Numbered from the stretch's first letter, positions 33,870 to 47,690 are shown. The stretch: 64,000 nt of DNA from Eutrigla gurnardus (GCA_963514095.1 OY741268.1:6831824-6895823), one strand, 5' to 3'. Notes: a model not told the origin generated them from the letters alone. Numbers and translations: made by a program.

Positions 33870-34840
33870 ATGGCATGATACCACTTTTTCATGTCTGATA
33901 TTGATAACTCGACCTCGAGTATCTGCCGATCCCTATACTAGTCCGATACCATCTTTTTTCTTCAACATAAGCTGTTAATAATAACTGTGTCTAGATGCAC
34001 GTTGCTTAACCGAACATTCTACAAAACATCACGCTCAAATTGTGAAACAAATATTCTACTCCCATAACAGTAGAATACTTTTTTTACTCATGCTCACGTG
34101 ACGACTCTTTCGGCGTCACTCAAAGTTTTATATGATTAGGTTGTGACGGTTAGATTGAGTGCTTGGGGTGCCAGTTAGGTCAATTTTTAACAAAATTTTA
34201 GTCCAAGTTTTTTTTCAATATTTGAGTCAACCACACACGATATAAATAATAAACACAATCACTAATATTTTGAACCCTCAGAACCCATACCCAATACCAA
34301 ACATATGATTCAACAATAAAACTCAAAAAAAGAATTTCAGGCGAAATAATATATTGTTAGAAGCCAGAAAACACACACAAAAAAGGACTCAGTTACAAAA
34401 TCCAGTCCATATTTCCCCGCCCAAAAAAAACAAATAATCTTCAAGGACAGTTCAAATCATGGCGAGCAAATGTTGAAAAAATAAGGTAAATGAAAAATAA
34501 GAAAACCAGCATTTTTCTCACATCTTTACTGGAGTCAGTGAGTCCAGTCTGTAGCCAACACTGCCTTTTCGTTGCAGGGGTATTCCGCCGTTATTCCACC
34601 CTGTCGTCATTGTAAACGCTACCGAGGGGGAAAGGCGGCAACGGAGGTCATCACAGAACCGCAACAGAGGAGACGAGTCGATACGACATTCTTTGTAACC
34701 ACTCTGAGACGTGACATAGTAAAGACGTGTTACCAGGGCAATGCACTGCCATTTTACCATTTTTTACCTATATCCGATAAAGTAATTTTCTGCCAGTATC
34801 GGGCCGATTCTGATGCAGTATCAGATGAGTGCATCTCTAG
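33870..34840. mobile_element. hAT-type MITE, probable
   Basis: The right end read inward gives CTAGAGATGCACTCATCTGA then TACTG and CGGCCCGATACTGG. The left end carries TCTGCCGATCC and AGTCCGATACC. Paired CCGATACC / GTATCGG-type motifs at both ends are a hallmark of a fish hAT MITE group. The left boundary and an 8-bp duplication could not be fixed. No coding sequence. Confidence 0.4.
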
Positions 34841-37227
34841 TTTTCTTAGATAGTTCGATGACATCTTTACCATAATATGTTTAACACTTTAAAACTTAGT
34901 TGAACAGTTTAACCACCGTTCTAGATCAGTGATCATCCATAGAAACTGTAGGCTTTATTTATTATTTATCTTATTTTTGGCTATGACATGCCATTTATCC
35001 TGTACCCTGCTGGTCTTGGGTTACGTATTGAACTGTAACTGAACTGAACTGAGCACTGATGCTACAGCTTCTGGTACCTGGCTTGTAAAACGTAAGCATG
35101 TATAATTATGGATTGCGAAGCAGGGATATGTCAAGGTGAACGGCTGACAAACTGAACAGTGCGAGGACTAAGAGGAAATATCTGATGGCAGAAAGTGCTG
35201 CTTTTTGAAGCCTTTGCTAAAATGCAGAAGAAAAGAAATTTAGCGGTTGCAGGGGAAATTCCCCGGGTGGGAGGTTAGCAGCATGTGGTTAAAAGCAGCA
35301 CGTCTGCCTCAGTTTGCCCTCTTGTGAGAACAATTTCATCAACAGAAACTCAACAAGACCTCTTGGAAAATAAATTCAGCTCGGGTAATGAAGGAGCAGT
35401 ATGCAGTGAACGCAGGCAGAGAACATTTTCAACTTTTAAATCTCCATTATTTACACCCACCCGCCTTTGATATCTTGGGCCTCTGCAGATATTCTCTCGT
35501 GTCGATCGTCCAGCCGAGCCCGTCTGAAGGTAAACCCGCCGAACCGCAGGGGAACGACACCGGCTTAACAACGATGATGTCAAGTCACTGAAACATTTTC
35601 ATCATCTGGCAACAGAGGGGGAATGTTTTCAGTTAATTCTTTTCATGATTTAGTAATTCCAATTTCACTGAACTTAAACGGATCAGAGGAGCTATCCTGT
35701 CCTTCCTCCTTTCACTTTTTTGTTTTCTATTTCTGCAGCCATTATTTCGTTCACACTCTGAAATGTCTCACTGCTTCAGTGTCATCATGTTGAGGTCTTT
35801 TTTTGTATTTCTCTGGCAGTTCCAGACCTACAATTCAGATCACTTGTGATTCTCTACTCCTTCTGTCTGGCAATCCTATCACCCCAACCATCTACCTCTG
35901 CCACTCCATTCTCTGCTTATGTTTGTTTAATACTCAGTGGAGTTCTCTGCCCGGGATTGGGTGTCTGAGGTGTGATGCTGAGAGATTTCCAATTGTTGGG
36001 ATGGAGAGGATGGGCAGGAGAGAGGGGAGGTTATAGAATCGGAGCAGAAAAGAGAAGAGGCCAAGTCGATGGGCGAGCAAAGTGTTTTTGTCCACAAAGC
36101 ACCTGGGCAGACTATTTACCACAGAAAGAGATGGCCAAAGTCGAATGGAAACTGAAAAGACTTCAGTGGAGTGCTGGGAATTCATTTTTCATGAGAAATT
36201 GCACAGTTTTGCACCAGCGTATTGAACTGCAGTACTTAAATCCTTTTTACTACAAAAGGCGTTAGAGCTGAGCATTAAAATGATGAAGTGAACTCTCTGT
36301 GTTGCTTCCATAAAGAGCCATTGCTCCTTTGAGCATTGCAATTTTTGGTAGATCCACTGGGTCTGCAAAAGAGAGTCAGTCGGCGTCCACTTTGCTTGAT
36401 GACATGGTGTCGGGGCCAAAAGGTCAGGGGTCGAACAGTAGAAGCACTTGAAAAAGCAAAAGGAAGGACCTGACGCATTATCTGCTGGCTTTTTCTTGGC
36501 TGTACAACCGTTCTGTACATCCTTTGGAGAGATAATGCACTCTAACTTCAGACAATGACCCATTCCACTGTTTATTAATGTGATCTGTATCTTGATAACT
36601 TATCTGAATAAGGAAAATCACATTTCAGAATGGTAGTGGATCTGGAGGTGGTCTGGCTTGCATTGTGATTGAATTTCAGCAAGATGGAAAGCTGAATTGA
36701 TACCAGAGATTCGGACAATATGTATTTCTATTTATAGTTCAGCATTTGACTCAACCCATAGTAATACTGGCTGGCCATATTGTATGTGATCAAAAGGGAA
36801 TGTTTTGTCCTTGTCTCTTTACTAAATGGAGGGTTTAATCACCTTCTGTATATTTTGAAACCCTAACCCATCCACAGGGGGTTTACAGTGTGGACTGTTT
36901 TACTGAGAAAAAGAGGTAGGTGAAACTTTACTTTGTTTCGCTCAATGGCTTCTTCACCAACAATCTCCACTGACAGAAACGGAGGAAACTGGATTTGCAT
37001 GATCAGCAGCTGCCCAAGCCGACAGGTCCCAGTCTCGATTAGTCACATACTGATACTCAGTCAGCGGCCCTTGGTGTCTTATACTTTAGTGTATGAGACT
37101 CACATAGAGGGTGAATGGACTGTTCATGTCCTGTGTGAAACCAAGTCAGTGGTGGCTTATTTTACATTATTTATGTTATGTACTTTACTAGCAACACATA
37201 TGTAAGTTAATAAAAAGAAGAAATACA
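34841..37227. other. No gene recognised
   Basis: About 2.4 kb without a feature I can name. Overlapping open frames on both strands (35803-36563) reach 124 codons but have no domain. Confidence 0.4.
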
Positions 37228-37790
37228 ATAATAATAATTATTATTATACATTTTGTTTATAGTACTTAAAGTCACTTTAAAGTTAAATACAGTTAAAAAA
37301 GAAATAAAAAGACAATCAATAGATGATATAACAGCAATTGTCACACATTAAAAGCAGACCTATAAAGGTGAGTTTTAAGTAGCGTCTTAAAAGTAGACGA
37401 ATGCAGACTAATGGCGATCACCCCAGGTCCAGTGCTTGGTCCTGATGAGAGGGGAGAGGAGGTTAGCATCAGAGGAACGGAGGCTACGGGAAGGAGTGTG
37501 GTTGTGGAGCAGGTCGGTGAGGTCGGATGGGGCCTGGTTGTGGAGGGCTTTGTGAGTTAGGAGGAGGAATTGAGAGTGTAGAGGTTTGTAGAGGATGAAA
37601 CGGAGAGGACCAAGCACTGTACTCTGGGGGACACCTTGATACATAGGAGTTGTGGTGGAAGTGCAATTGTTTATGTTTAATGAACTGATGACTTAACCAG
37701 GAGAGGGCAGAACCAATGATGCTGAGGCTGGATTGCAGGCGGTAGAGAAGGATGTTGTGGTTGATTGTGCCAGTTTTCAGTTAGGCAGAG
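37228..37790 (-). pseudogene. LINE (L2/CR1 group) with internal deletion
   Basis: The minus strand reads TINHNILLYRLQSSLSIIGS then ALSWL, matching the RT block after the catalytic Asp, then GVPQSTVLGPLRFILY, matching the GVPQGSVLGPLLF-type RT motif. A few residues on it jumps to FLLLTHKALHNQAPSDLTDL, normally over 100 residues downstream. The YADD-containing block is deleted. There are frame breaks in the first part. The 3' UTR extends to about 37228. Confidence 0.7.
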
Positions 37791-40700
37791 AACATCAATG
37801 TTATTGTCTGTTATAAATTAATTCAGGATGGGGCTTTCATTATTCAATGAGCAGGTGTTGAGCAAAGTAGGATGCAGCAGACAAAGACAAATCCAGAATC
37901 AGTTACAGGACAGACAAAGCTGCGCCATGAGGAAATCCAGGGAGTCCTGGAACTAACAAAACAGGTACGATGTGAGCCAATCTAGAGACGCTAATCCAGA
38001 TAAGCTTGTTGAGCAGTGAGAAGGATATTTGGAAGCAAGTAGCAGGAGATGTGCAGAAGAACTTTGCTGGTGGTGTAAAAGTGCCAAAAGTCACATCAGG
38101 ACTAGGACCAGATATGTAGTGACAGCCAAAAGATGTACCTGGTTGACCTAATTCTTTTCTGAAACTAGGGATATTACCATTAACCGATTTACCACGAGAA
38201 TAGTTATGACCAGTTACGCATATATAAGTTAATTCAGGGTCTATTGGTTAAGTCATAGATATGTTCAGACTAGATGCATCGTGGCGAGCTAGTGGCGCCA
38301 AGCTAGTGTATGCGTCTGTCAAGCTGTGGCCCAGCATCACGGTGCTCGTCATAGTGCATCCAACGTCATACAGAATCTGTGCCGTTTGCCCAGCCGTGTT
38401 GTTCTTCGAGTGAAGGAGCAGGTTATTGAAAGCAAAATGAACCAAAACGGACATCCCTATCTTAAAAAATCCCAAGAGGATTTGTTGCGTAAGTAAACCT
38501 ATGTTGACAGGTCACCTAACTCCACATAGTAGTTGTTGTGTGAGACTTTCTCACAAGGTTGTAAAATGATAATCTATAATAATTTATTGTAATTTAAATC
38601 AGAAAGTCTAAAATTAAACACATGAAGATGAATGATTGTCATCAATCATGAATTGGCAAAAAAAAATACTGATTTCAGAAACTATCTATCAAAGAAGAGA
38701 ACATGAATGAATCTTAGCTAGAATGAGAATAGCAGTAGAATTACTACTAGTATTATAAAGTAGACATTGAACTGTTTTTGGTGATAGTTTGACTGGTACA
38801 AAAGTAATGGCGATTGTTGCTAGTGTCTGGCTAGTAAGCTAGTTATCTTGTCCTTCTCCACATTGGTGCTGTTCACAAGCCCGTTGCTCAGCTGGAACCA
38901 GTGCAGCATTAAATAATGACAGCATTAGCAATCTAGCTTGTTAATTCCATTGCTATAATGTTGCATGTTTAACATAAAATTAAGAAAACAACATTGTCAC
39001 TCATCTGACAATATATGTTCTTTCTTTGTGTGGATGAAGCATCAAGTGGTTAAATTTGACTCATTTAGTCTCTCTGTGCTTTTTAACCTTATTACTCCAC
39101 TGATAGTTGTTGCTGGAAAATCTCAACACAGATAGTACACATAAAATTGCCCACACGATTGCTCTGACCATCCTGCTTCACTGATTTCAATGGAAATATT
39201 CCTTTATTTCGATACATTTAGGACTTGACCTACAACTTCAATTCAGTACCAGAGAGGTATTCAGAAGGATTCAATAGCCAGTATTAAAATCACCAAAATC
39301 ATAGAGACTTTCATAAGAAGTGTTTTCAGCAAGTTTTGAGATCAGGAAAAGTGCTGTTCAACTGCAAATGTTAAAATATGTTAACAGTCACAGAGAAACA
39401 ATATGCTAGTGATCATCATCTGGGGTCCACAAATCCACATCCATACTTGATGGCAGTCTGGTCAGAAACTGTGGAGGTTATATTCTTCCTGATAGACTAA
39501 TCTTCAGGCCTTGCTAGCAGCAGCTCAGCAGTTGGATCACATGACTGCATTCTGTCAGCCCTGAAGGAACATCTCTCTACTTGTCAACATCTGTCACTGC
39601 TGAACGCATCTTTCCCGACGTGATTCTACAGCATCTCTGAAGTGCAGTCAAACTTTTTACATCAGCAGCCACGGAGGGGAAATCCCCGAGGGGAAGAGCG
39701 TTAGTGGGACGCCACCTCTCCCTTGCCATCCATCACCATCAGGAAAAAGGTACCATCTGATTGCTTTGCCCTCCCTGCCATATACCTTTTCCTCCTCCTT
39801 TCATTTAACTTTGGCACCCGTCCAGACACTAATGAGGATTGGCTCTTGTCATTTTTTCTGCAGATGTGGCGTCTTTTCCCCCCCCTGTTGTCATAAAGCG
39901 GTCACCAGTTAACGGTGGAGACGCAACTCTTCAAAATGTCAAAGAGGAGGAAAAACGACGAGGGAGCCTGCGGTCAGCAGTTTGGAAAGAGAAGGGGGGG
40001 GGGGGGGGGGGGGGGGTGATAGTAGTTTAAGGTCCCGGTGAGGAAATGCAGGTCCTTCCCAAACATGTTGGATGTGTCTCAGTTAATGAGCACTTTAAGT
40101 ACCCTGCCAGCCCTCTTTAAACATCCCCATCGTGATGCAAAGTGGGGAAAAGAGGCAGCTTTTAAAGGCAGCATATGGCTGCAGAGGATCTTCCACTGAT
40201 GTATTGTCACGGGAGATTTCCCCTCCCCGGGTCTGCTGCCGAGGACGGGCTCTGAAACCGAGCCAGATGTCCATGTCTTCACAGATACAAGCTTCCCATC
40301 CTGATGTCTCGCTGCTTTATTGGCATCAGCAGTGGCAGCGTGCAGTTGGTCGTGAATGTTAAGGCTGCTCTGACACGACGACAGTAATGATAATGACCAC
40401 GATTTTTATGGGTATGGTATTAATAACAGATGAGGATGGTGATTAAAAAAGTTGCAGGTACATGAATTATACAGTTGGGAGAATGACTGGAAACCAACTT
40501 TGATCTATTTTTTTCTTTCTTTTCACTGGTATGGTTTTATGTTTGTGTGAATACCCTGGGAAGCTGCATTTTAAAAAGTAAAGTGATGAAATAGCTTTTA
40601 ACATGCCCACCTACAAGTACACACTTTCATAATTTAATCATGTGAGCTGCTGAATGTCTGATTGCTCCTCCAATCATGGTGGTAGTTGGGGGGGATTAGT

Positions 40701-41423
40701 CTGCATCTGTCCTTTCTGCATTTTCCCCACTGGGTTTCATACGTTTTATGTCTATTTCCACTCGGAAAACAAACTGTAACTATCTCATGAAATTAGAGCA
40801 AGATAGAGTAGATCTGTTCAGACAGCATTTGTCACATCAATGTCAGACAGGTTGAAATCTAGATGTGAAACTGCGGCCATACTGGGATCATAATTCAACC
40901 CAGTCTCACTGCAGTGACTGAAACAGTCGCAACATTATACATTATAGGTACTGCCCCGTGTACACAGACACAGATATTCCATTTGTTTCGCACCACTCAG
41001 CACGACTTAACTAATCTATTCATTAGTTAAGTATCCAGCTTGGTCTCGTGTTGTTGGACCCATACGCCTCCTACAAAAGTATCAAAGTAATCTATTATTC
41101 ACGAATTTTCACTAGATCTGGGCGTTGCAGAGTCACATGGATGCCTGTAATTTATGTGTACTCCACATAAGATTACCCTAACTAACTACATTGTCGTTTG
41201 TTGCTTTTTTTGTCCTGAGAGACATGAAAAAAATTGACAATCTATGTCCCTGAACACGATCCCAATAGATGCACTTTGTGACTCACAACTTGCCTTAATT
41301 ACATCCTTTCACCACAACCATTTGCCCAGAAATTCAAATAATTCTAGCATTGTGGAGGCTTGAATATTCCCAGAAAACAATGAAATTGTGCCATATGTCT
41401 TAAGACAATGAAAAGAGACCACA

Positions 41424-41424
<1 letters not shown>
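37791..41424. other. No gene recognised; poly(G)
   Basis: 37860-38150 is A-rich and resembles 21840-22050 loosely. AACCGATTTACC near 38178 resembles hAT-type ends, but I found no partner. The poly(G) tract of 23 residues is at 39994-40016. The remainder shows no gene or repeat I can support. Confidence 0.4.

Positions 41425-41476
<52 letters not shown>
41425..41476. repeat. (GT)n microsatellite
   Basis: About 26 TG units, followed by interrupted ACATATACACAC to 41510. Confidence 0.95.
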
Positions 41477-41478
<2 letters not shown>

Positions 41479-41510
41479 ATATACACACATACATATACAC
41501 ACACACACCA

Positions 41511-44269
41511 CTGAGTAATATTTCTAAACATGGAATTGATTTCAATCTATGCAGTTGGGCTTCCAGTAAGTAGTTGAGAAAACACAGATGATCCATTTAC
41601 TGAAAACACGCACGTATAGACGCTGGTCAAACATTTTAAACATAAAGCCATGAATCAATAATTCAATCTTGGACTGGACCAAGAAGTCTACAATATTATC
41701 CAGTCTCTGTAAATGATGTTATCACTCCTTCTTGTCTTTCTTATGCCTGCAATCCTGAGTTGTCTACATCCCCAATTCATCAACAAGGACCTAAAGTGCA
41801 AGGCTTTTCTTCAGACCTTCTGTGGACCTCCAGAGAGTCCGCTCCAGGTGCAAATTTCACCGTACTGATGTTGCTAGATTGTATCTCCTGGGAACCTTTT
41901 TTGTTGCTTCTGTTGGTGTCGTCCACATCTAGAAAGACCAGGAAAGAGCTGAGCAGTGAGTTAGTGTCACCTGATGCCAATGTAGCTTAAAGCTGGTTTA
42001 ACTGATTATTAAACAGTCTCAATGTAATACTGATGCCTCTATATGACCTACATAAGTAAAAAAAAAAAAATGAAAGTGAGAAGATTGGTTATATCTATAT
42101 AGGTATTCTTAATGCTAATCATTACCACCGGATCTGTCAAAAACATCCTGGTTCATCATAAAATGTCCCAATGAAGGCTGAGTGAGTGATGAATACAGAA
42201 AGGTAAACTTCGGAGAATAAGGCAGGAACATAGACACTGGACTGAGGCAGAAAACCTGGCACTGATGCAGGACACACAGTCTAAATACACAAGAAACCAA
42301 TGAGACAGGTGGGCTGGAAACTGATTGGTGGAAACAAAGCAAAGGTGACGAGACTACAGGTGTTACACAGAAAAAAGAAGGAGAAACCAAAAAGACAGGA
42401 AATCAAAGAAACACAAGGCAGGGAACTTCAAAATAAAACAGAAAATGAACCAGTCAAAACCCACGACCTTGCTGAAACACTTGTAGGGTGTCGACGACAA
42501 CCCAAAGTCCTGTCTGGGATGACAGAAGGTCTGGAAGTCAGGAAGTCTGCCCTCCATGACATGTTCTGTCACGGCCGTCACTTTGACCAATAGGAGCCCA
42601 GAGCAATTTGTAAACAGCTGTGAAGAATGGCGAAACAAAAGAGGAATGACTGTCACATGGAGCTCTGCCTCTTTATGTTTCCTCGAGGGACTTTCACAAC
42701 AGAGTGAAGAAAGAAAAATGGTGGAGAGTAATAGCTGCGGTGCTTCAGTGATGACATCAAACACCTGGTGAAAGACGAACAGCCATGATTGGTCAGGGAC
42801 TGACGGGTTGTTAATCAGGCCTTTGACACATTCGATATATTGACAGCGGATAATTGAGACACATTTGGGTTCAGCCAATGTCCAAAGAGGCTTTAGTCTG
42901 TAAAATAATGGCATACATCAAGTTTAAGGATTCAGTTTTTGCTTTGATGAAGTATCAGTTATCAACTACAAAAAAATCTCCCTGCAAAAAAATGGCCCAC
43001 TTGGATCTTACCTCCGACATGACATAAAGAATGAGCGGTGATCAGCTCAATTGTCCCATCAAACAGCCAATATCACACAGCCGGAAGGTAAGATGGCACA
43101 TCAGTGGTAGTGCACATCAAGGGAGACGACTCTTTGCCTTTTAATTGGCTCCAGCAGGTCATCCCGGCGCCGCTCTCATGTGTCTGGGATAATATGCGAG
43201 ACACATTTGGATTTAATTCTCCTACACTTTTGCTCATTTGATTTTGTGCCGGGCCCGGAGAAGAAGACGACAGGGAGGAGGAGGAGGAGGTGGAGGTTTA
43301 ATTGAGAGGGAGAGTTGGTTGAAAAAAAGCCGGAGAATGACTGGAGGTGACACATGGAGATCAAGAGTGTGGATTCAAAACATGAAAGGCAGAGAGGGGG
43401 AGTGCGGGAGGAGCATAACTCGGCCGACCCGTCGGATTGAAACACCCAGAGATGGAGAGTGACTCATCTGAGATAAAAGAGGGAAGTGGAGGCTGCTGCT
43501 GTGATACTAATGAAGAGCTCCTCCAGCCGCTCAGCTTCCTCACATCCAGCCCTCATTGTTTATTGATGCCTTGCCCCGAGCTGCCTTGGACCAGAGCAGA
43601 CAATCACCACTTGCCCATCATGCCGTTTAGAGTCCTTTAGCATAAAAGCAATCATTTTTAAAGGCTGTTCCTCTGCTGCACATCAAAAGGGGCCTCGGTG
43701 GCCCTGGTGTTGGGGGAAACAAGACCTGCCGTGTTTCCTGAACGGAGGGATAATTTGACTCGTCGCCCATGTACCCGAGCCGTAGAGATGCAGACGACTT
43801 TGATGCGGCAGAGGAACGTCGGAGAGCCTCTCTCTGAGAAACTTAGCAAATACCCTCTTGATTGGCTGTGAAAGAGAGCAAATTAGGCCTGTCTGTTGAA
43901 GTGAGAGTGCTACATAATCAAGTGAAAGGAGAGGGAGAGGAGGTAAATGAGTTTTTGGTTGAATTGATATGCAAATGTGTTACATTTACATGACCCGCTC
44001 ATACCAACAAAGACGAAGATTCAAACCACAAACAGGCACTTTGTTTTCCAGCTTCATTGGGTTGGTGCTGTGATCACAGGCAAGGAGAGAAGCTGTTCAA
44101 CTGGAGGCATGGGCTCTCTGTCCTTATTCTTCTCACATTGGGAAAAAAATCACATTTAAAGGCTCTGATACTAATATGTAAACGGTTCCACTTTTAAACA
44201 GTTTGAAACATGTGGTCAAACAAAAAAAATGACTAAAATGCTTGGTTAGATTCACTTAAAATCGTCCTG
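41511..44269. other. No gene recognised
   Basis: 42240-42420 has A-rich repeat-like sequence (see 21840-22050). The 43100-43860 stretch is unique-looking, with GGAGGA runs at 43275-43296 and mixed composition. A 183-codon minus-strand frame (42363-42914) has no domain and is probably chance. Confidence 0.4.
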
Positions 44270-44289
44270 TTTGTCTTGAAATGGCTATT

Positions 44290-44375
44290 GATTCTAACAG
44301 GACATTACCATCATAGTACCATGCTGTGTTTTTGGACCCGTCCACCACCCAGACCTCCTCCTTACATGGACTCCC
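44290..44375 (+). repeat. Partial dispersed repeat (CTACTTGGTTCT family)
   Basis: GATTCTAACAGGACATTACC and then CCCGTCCACCACCCAGACCT with TACATGGACTCC keep the block order of 32120-32235, with more divergence. Confidence 0.45.
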
Positions 44376-45535
44376 TACTTTGTGACATCTCGAACGCAAG
44401 CGAAACATAATTCACAATGCAGGGTACTAGTACATACCCAATTGTATGCACTGAAATACAATTACATTACATTGTGCCGCAGCAGTTACAACCACTATAG
44501 GACCCCAGCTGTGTTACCTTGGGGGTCTCATAAGCAGGTTAGCAGTAGCATTACAAACGTTAAGTGTCAGCCTGCCTTCCACACTGAATATGTAATTGCA
44601 TAGGGGGCCCCATGATTCCTTCTTTTCAATAGGCTGAAGACAGTTGCTGGGAGACATAAAGACAATCAACAGTTGGGACCCGATTCAGGGGACCCTTTCT
44701 TCATAGAAGGTCCATCTCTGAGATAATACATGAAGAAGCCCTGGTTTGTTCCATCCTCCTCAGGGCTCCAACACAAGTGTTTCAGAAGCAGAGTGTTTTA
44801 ATGGCCACATCTATGATTTGATTTGGCCACTTTCCTTGATATATGTGCTTTTACCATAACTGAATAAGTAGGCCATGTGGTGTGTTTTTTGTCGGTTTCA
44901 GCAGTGTTTCTTTCCTGCTTTGTCGTCATATAGCCTACAGTTGAGTTATGGACAGAAATGCGTCGCCCTTGAGTACCGAAGCTTTCGATGCCTGACAAGC
45001 GCCGGCTGAGGTTGACTCCATCCAGCCTCGTCATTGTTGTTGTTTCAGAGCTGTGAAATTGCCTCTGTGATTAGTTATTGAAGTAGCTGGGGAGTGGGCT
45101 TACCTCTAATCACTGATTGCACACACATTCAGATATTCTTGTATTTGGAGACACTAGGTGCAGGGGATCGCTTTTAAACGGTGCTTCCTTTTGCTTTTCA
45201 CTGATACTTGTAGCTCATATTTTAAGACTGCCCTTTTTGTTCTACACTTTCACTTCTTCACTCTACTTCTTTCACTTTGATGTGAACAGCACCCACAAGA
45301 CCTTTTCCTTTGTTGTTTGTCTGCCATTTCTTTTTTTATTTGTTGTTGTCTGAGCACCTTGCAAATGAAATGACTTAATATATACCAAACACATCTAGTT
45401 TAATGTTCCTGTATGAGTTGGTGGTAACGTGCACACACAGGAGCCACAACACACATTATTGCAGCCCCTTTGATGCTTTACTGCTGTGTGATAGATGGTG
45501 CGGTTAACTTACTGAATAACATGATATAATATTAA
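44376..45535. other. No gene recognised
   Basis: No repeat or coding signature that I can support. The T-rich part at 45180-45360 contains a hydrophobic open frame that is only a product of composition. Confidence 0.4.
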
Positions 45536-45745
45536 TGTTTATTCTGTATAGCACCTGTCAAAGAACACGATTCACAAAGTGATTTACAAGACAAATACCA
45601 GATTAAAAACCATAATAAAAAAAGTAAAACCATCCAAACAGAATGTTAAAACCACAAAAATTACAAAAGCTGAACATCCTATAAAGGCCAGTTCAATAAC
45701 GTTGAGCTGTTTTTAAAGGTATCAACAGACAACAGTTCGAATGTC
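45536..45745 (-). repeat. LINE 3'-UTR-like fragment
   Basis: TTTATTCTGTATAGCACCTG then CACAAAGTGATTTACAAGAC is a diverged form of the TTTATTTGTATAGCAC...AAAGTGCTTTAC tail of fish LINEs. It is followed by an A-rich stretch and a TTTTTAAAGGTATCAACAGA segment. No coding part remains. Confidence 0.4.
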
Positions 45746-45924
45746 AACAAGAGAAGTGTTTTTAACTGTGAGAATCCTTTTCAAGGTACACCACCTTTCC
45801 TGACGCACCAACAAAGGCAAGGAAGACTGTATAAGAAGTGGAAGTAGTCATGGTGACGCCACCCGTTGGTTTGTGGACGACGGCTTTGAAGCCAAAAATT
45901 CCGTTTTGGCCGTCATCATCTTAG

Positions 45925-46435
45925 AATTTTTGCAACCAGTGAAGGAAGTGACCGTATGTTGACTGTGGAGGAGCATGGGGTGGATCTGATGAACACAAGC
46001 AGCAGAGCTGCACCCTTATGGATCTGGATCCATTTGGATTCTGGTGTGAAGCTGTTAACAAAGTTAGCTTCATAATTCAAGTCATCTTAATAGCTAATGT
46101 AGGTAGTGTGGTAGCGGCCTGTAAATCACAAGGTACCCCCCCAAAGCATCCCCTGCTTTATGATCTATTTGACTTTGATTAGACTATAAACTAAATGTAG
46201 TAAATGAACATCATGTTGGATTGAAGAAGACCTGAAACTAGAGATTGAGACCATAAACGCATGTTTACAATGTTACTGAGATAATAATTCAAGAGAGAAG
46301 TAGGCTCATTTTCTCATAGATTTCTATACAATCAGACTTCTTTTTGCAACCAGAGGAGTTGCCCCCTGTTGGCCAGCAGAGAGAATGCAGGTATAAGGCA
46401 CTTCAGCGTTGGTTTCACTTTTCAGAACTGGAGGT
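45925..46435 (+). repeat. Dispersed unclassified repeat, copy 2
   Basis: Co-linear with 13230-13835 (blocks listed there) and with 1654-1740 (GGATCTGGATCC...CTGGTGTGAAGCTG). It also carries TTTTTGCAACCAGAGGAGTT then GCCCCCTGTTGGCC, a phrase frequent in fish repeats. Confidence 0.65.
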
Positions 46436-47399
46436 GGTCTCCTGAGGGAGAAGCAAGCAAGCAAGGAATAACTTTGACTGGTTAAAAAGAAAATGCCCCA
46501 AACTCAACCACCAGAGCAGCTCACATGAACACAATGTCAGACTGTATGAGAAAGTGTAAACAAAGTTCAATCCGATTATCTTTTTCCTTTTTTTTTTTTT
46601 TACCAAACTACCCATGTATTAGTTAGTGCTGTGATTTTCAGTTTTGAAATTTGCCCTTCTCACACTTACTAAGCCTCCTGCCACAAACTTTAAAAGCATC
46701 CTCGTTGTTCTCAGGCGGCAGAGAGGATCACAGGGGTGACGCTCGATGCTCTATATATCCGACTCAGCGGGGACTTGAGCAGCAGAACCAGAGGCCATCG
46801 CTGTCCTACAGACCTGTTTACCATCCTAACCCCCTTCCCCCTCCGCTAAGCCCAGTGTCTGCCATTGCCGCAGGGAGTCAGTGTCATCCATCCATCACCC
46901 CCGACAACAGGCCCGCAGGCAGCCTTTCGTCTCATTTAATATCAGCCTGTTTTTTAAGGGGAACCTGCTAATTAGCTGCAGTAACGATGACTGTTTGTTG
47001 TACTGTTTTTAACTTTTTAACCTGCACTACACCACCTTGGACAAACTGCTAAGGTGACACACGGAAGGGGAAATCAGGCTGAGTTTGACTTTTTGGTACT
47101 TTGTGGGTGGTTTTCCCTTGTAAAATACATTAAAAACTTCTTTCTTTAATAAACAGTGTGTACAGTAGTGTCTGAAACTACTCACTCGCTCACTACTCAC
47201 TATATAGACAGTTCCACATGTTGTAGAGCTGTCTGAATGTGGAGTGAGAATTATTATACCCTATATAGCATCCCAAAATTCATCTGGAAAAGAAGTGTAG
47301 AACTGATGGTCGTTAACAGAGAATTATATACCATCATGCATTGCTCTGAAGGAGACCAATGGAAGTAGAGTCCAGAGTGATTGAGACATATGAGCTCAA
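46436..47399. other. No gene recognised
   Basis: A poly(T) tract is at about 46588-46600. The 106-codon frame at 46651-46971 is Pro/Ser/Leu-rich with no domain. Confidence 0.4.
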
Positions 47400-47690
47400 T
47401 ATATAATCATTGACATGGTCCTCTATATAATCCTCTACATAGTCCTCTATATAATCCTCTACATAGTCCTCTGTACAGCCCTCTACATGGTCCTTTATAT
47501 AGTCCTCCATATAGTCCTCTACATAGTCCTCCATATAGTCCTCTACATGGTCCTTTATATAGTCCTCCATATAGTCCTCTACATAGTCCTCCATATAGTC
47601 CTCTACATGGTCCTCAATATAGTCCTCTACATGGTCCTTTAAATAGTCCTCTACATAGTCCTCCTCATAGTCCTCTATATAGAAGTCCCT
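47400..47690. repeat. 15-bp minisatellite with 30-60-bp higher-order pattern
   Basis: Repeats of ATAGTCCTCTACATG / ATAGTCCTCCATATA / GTCCTTTATATAG-type 15-mers. Because 15 is a multiple of three, both strands stay open. The minus strand would read (M/V/I)EDY(V/M/I) repeats such as MEDYVEDY, the plus strand LYIVLYIVL. Start and stop fall outside the array, and nothing suggests translation. Confidence 0.9.

Noticed and set aside
33469..33978. 169-codon plus-strand open frame
   Set aside because: No recognisable domain, and it runs into the start of a probable hAT MITE.
42363..42914. 183-codon minus-strand open frame
   Set aside because: No domain, hydrophobic by composition, overlapped by plus-strand frames of similar length, no splice or promoter context.
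47334..47642. Acidic EDY-repeat or hydrophobic repeat protein
   Set aside because: Produced by a 15-bp minisatellite that is open on both strands.
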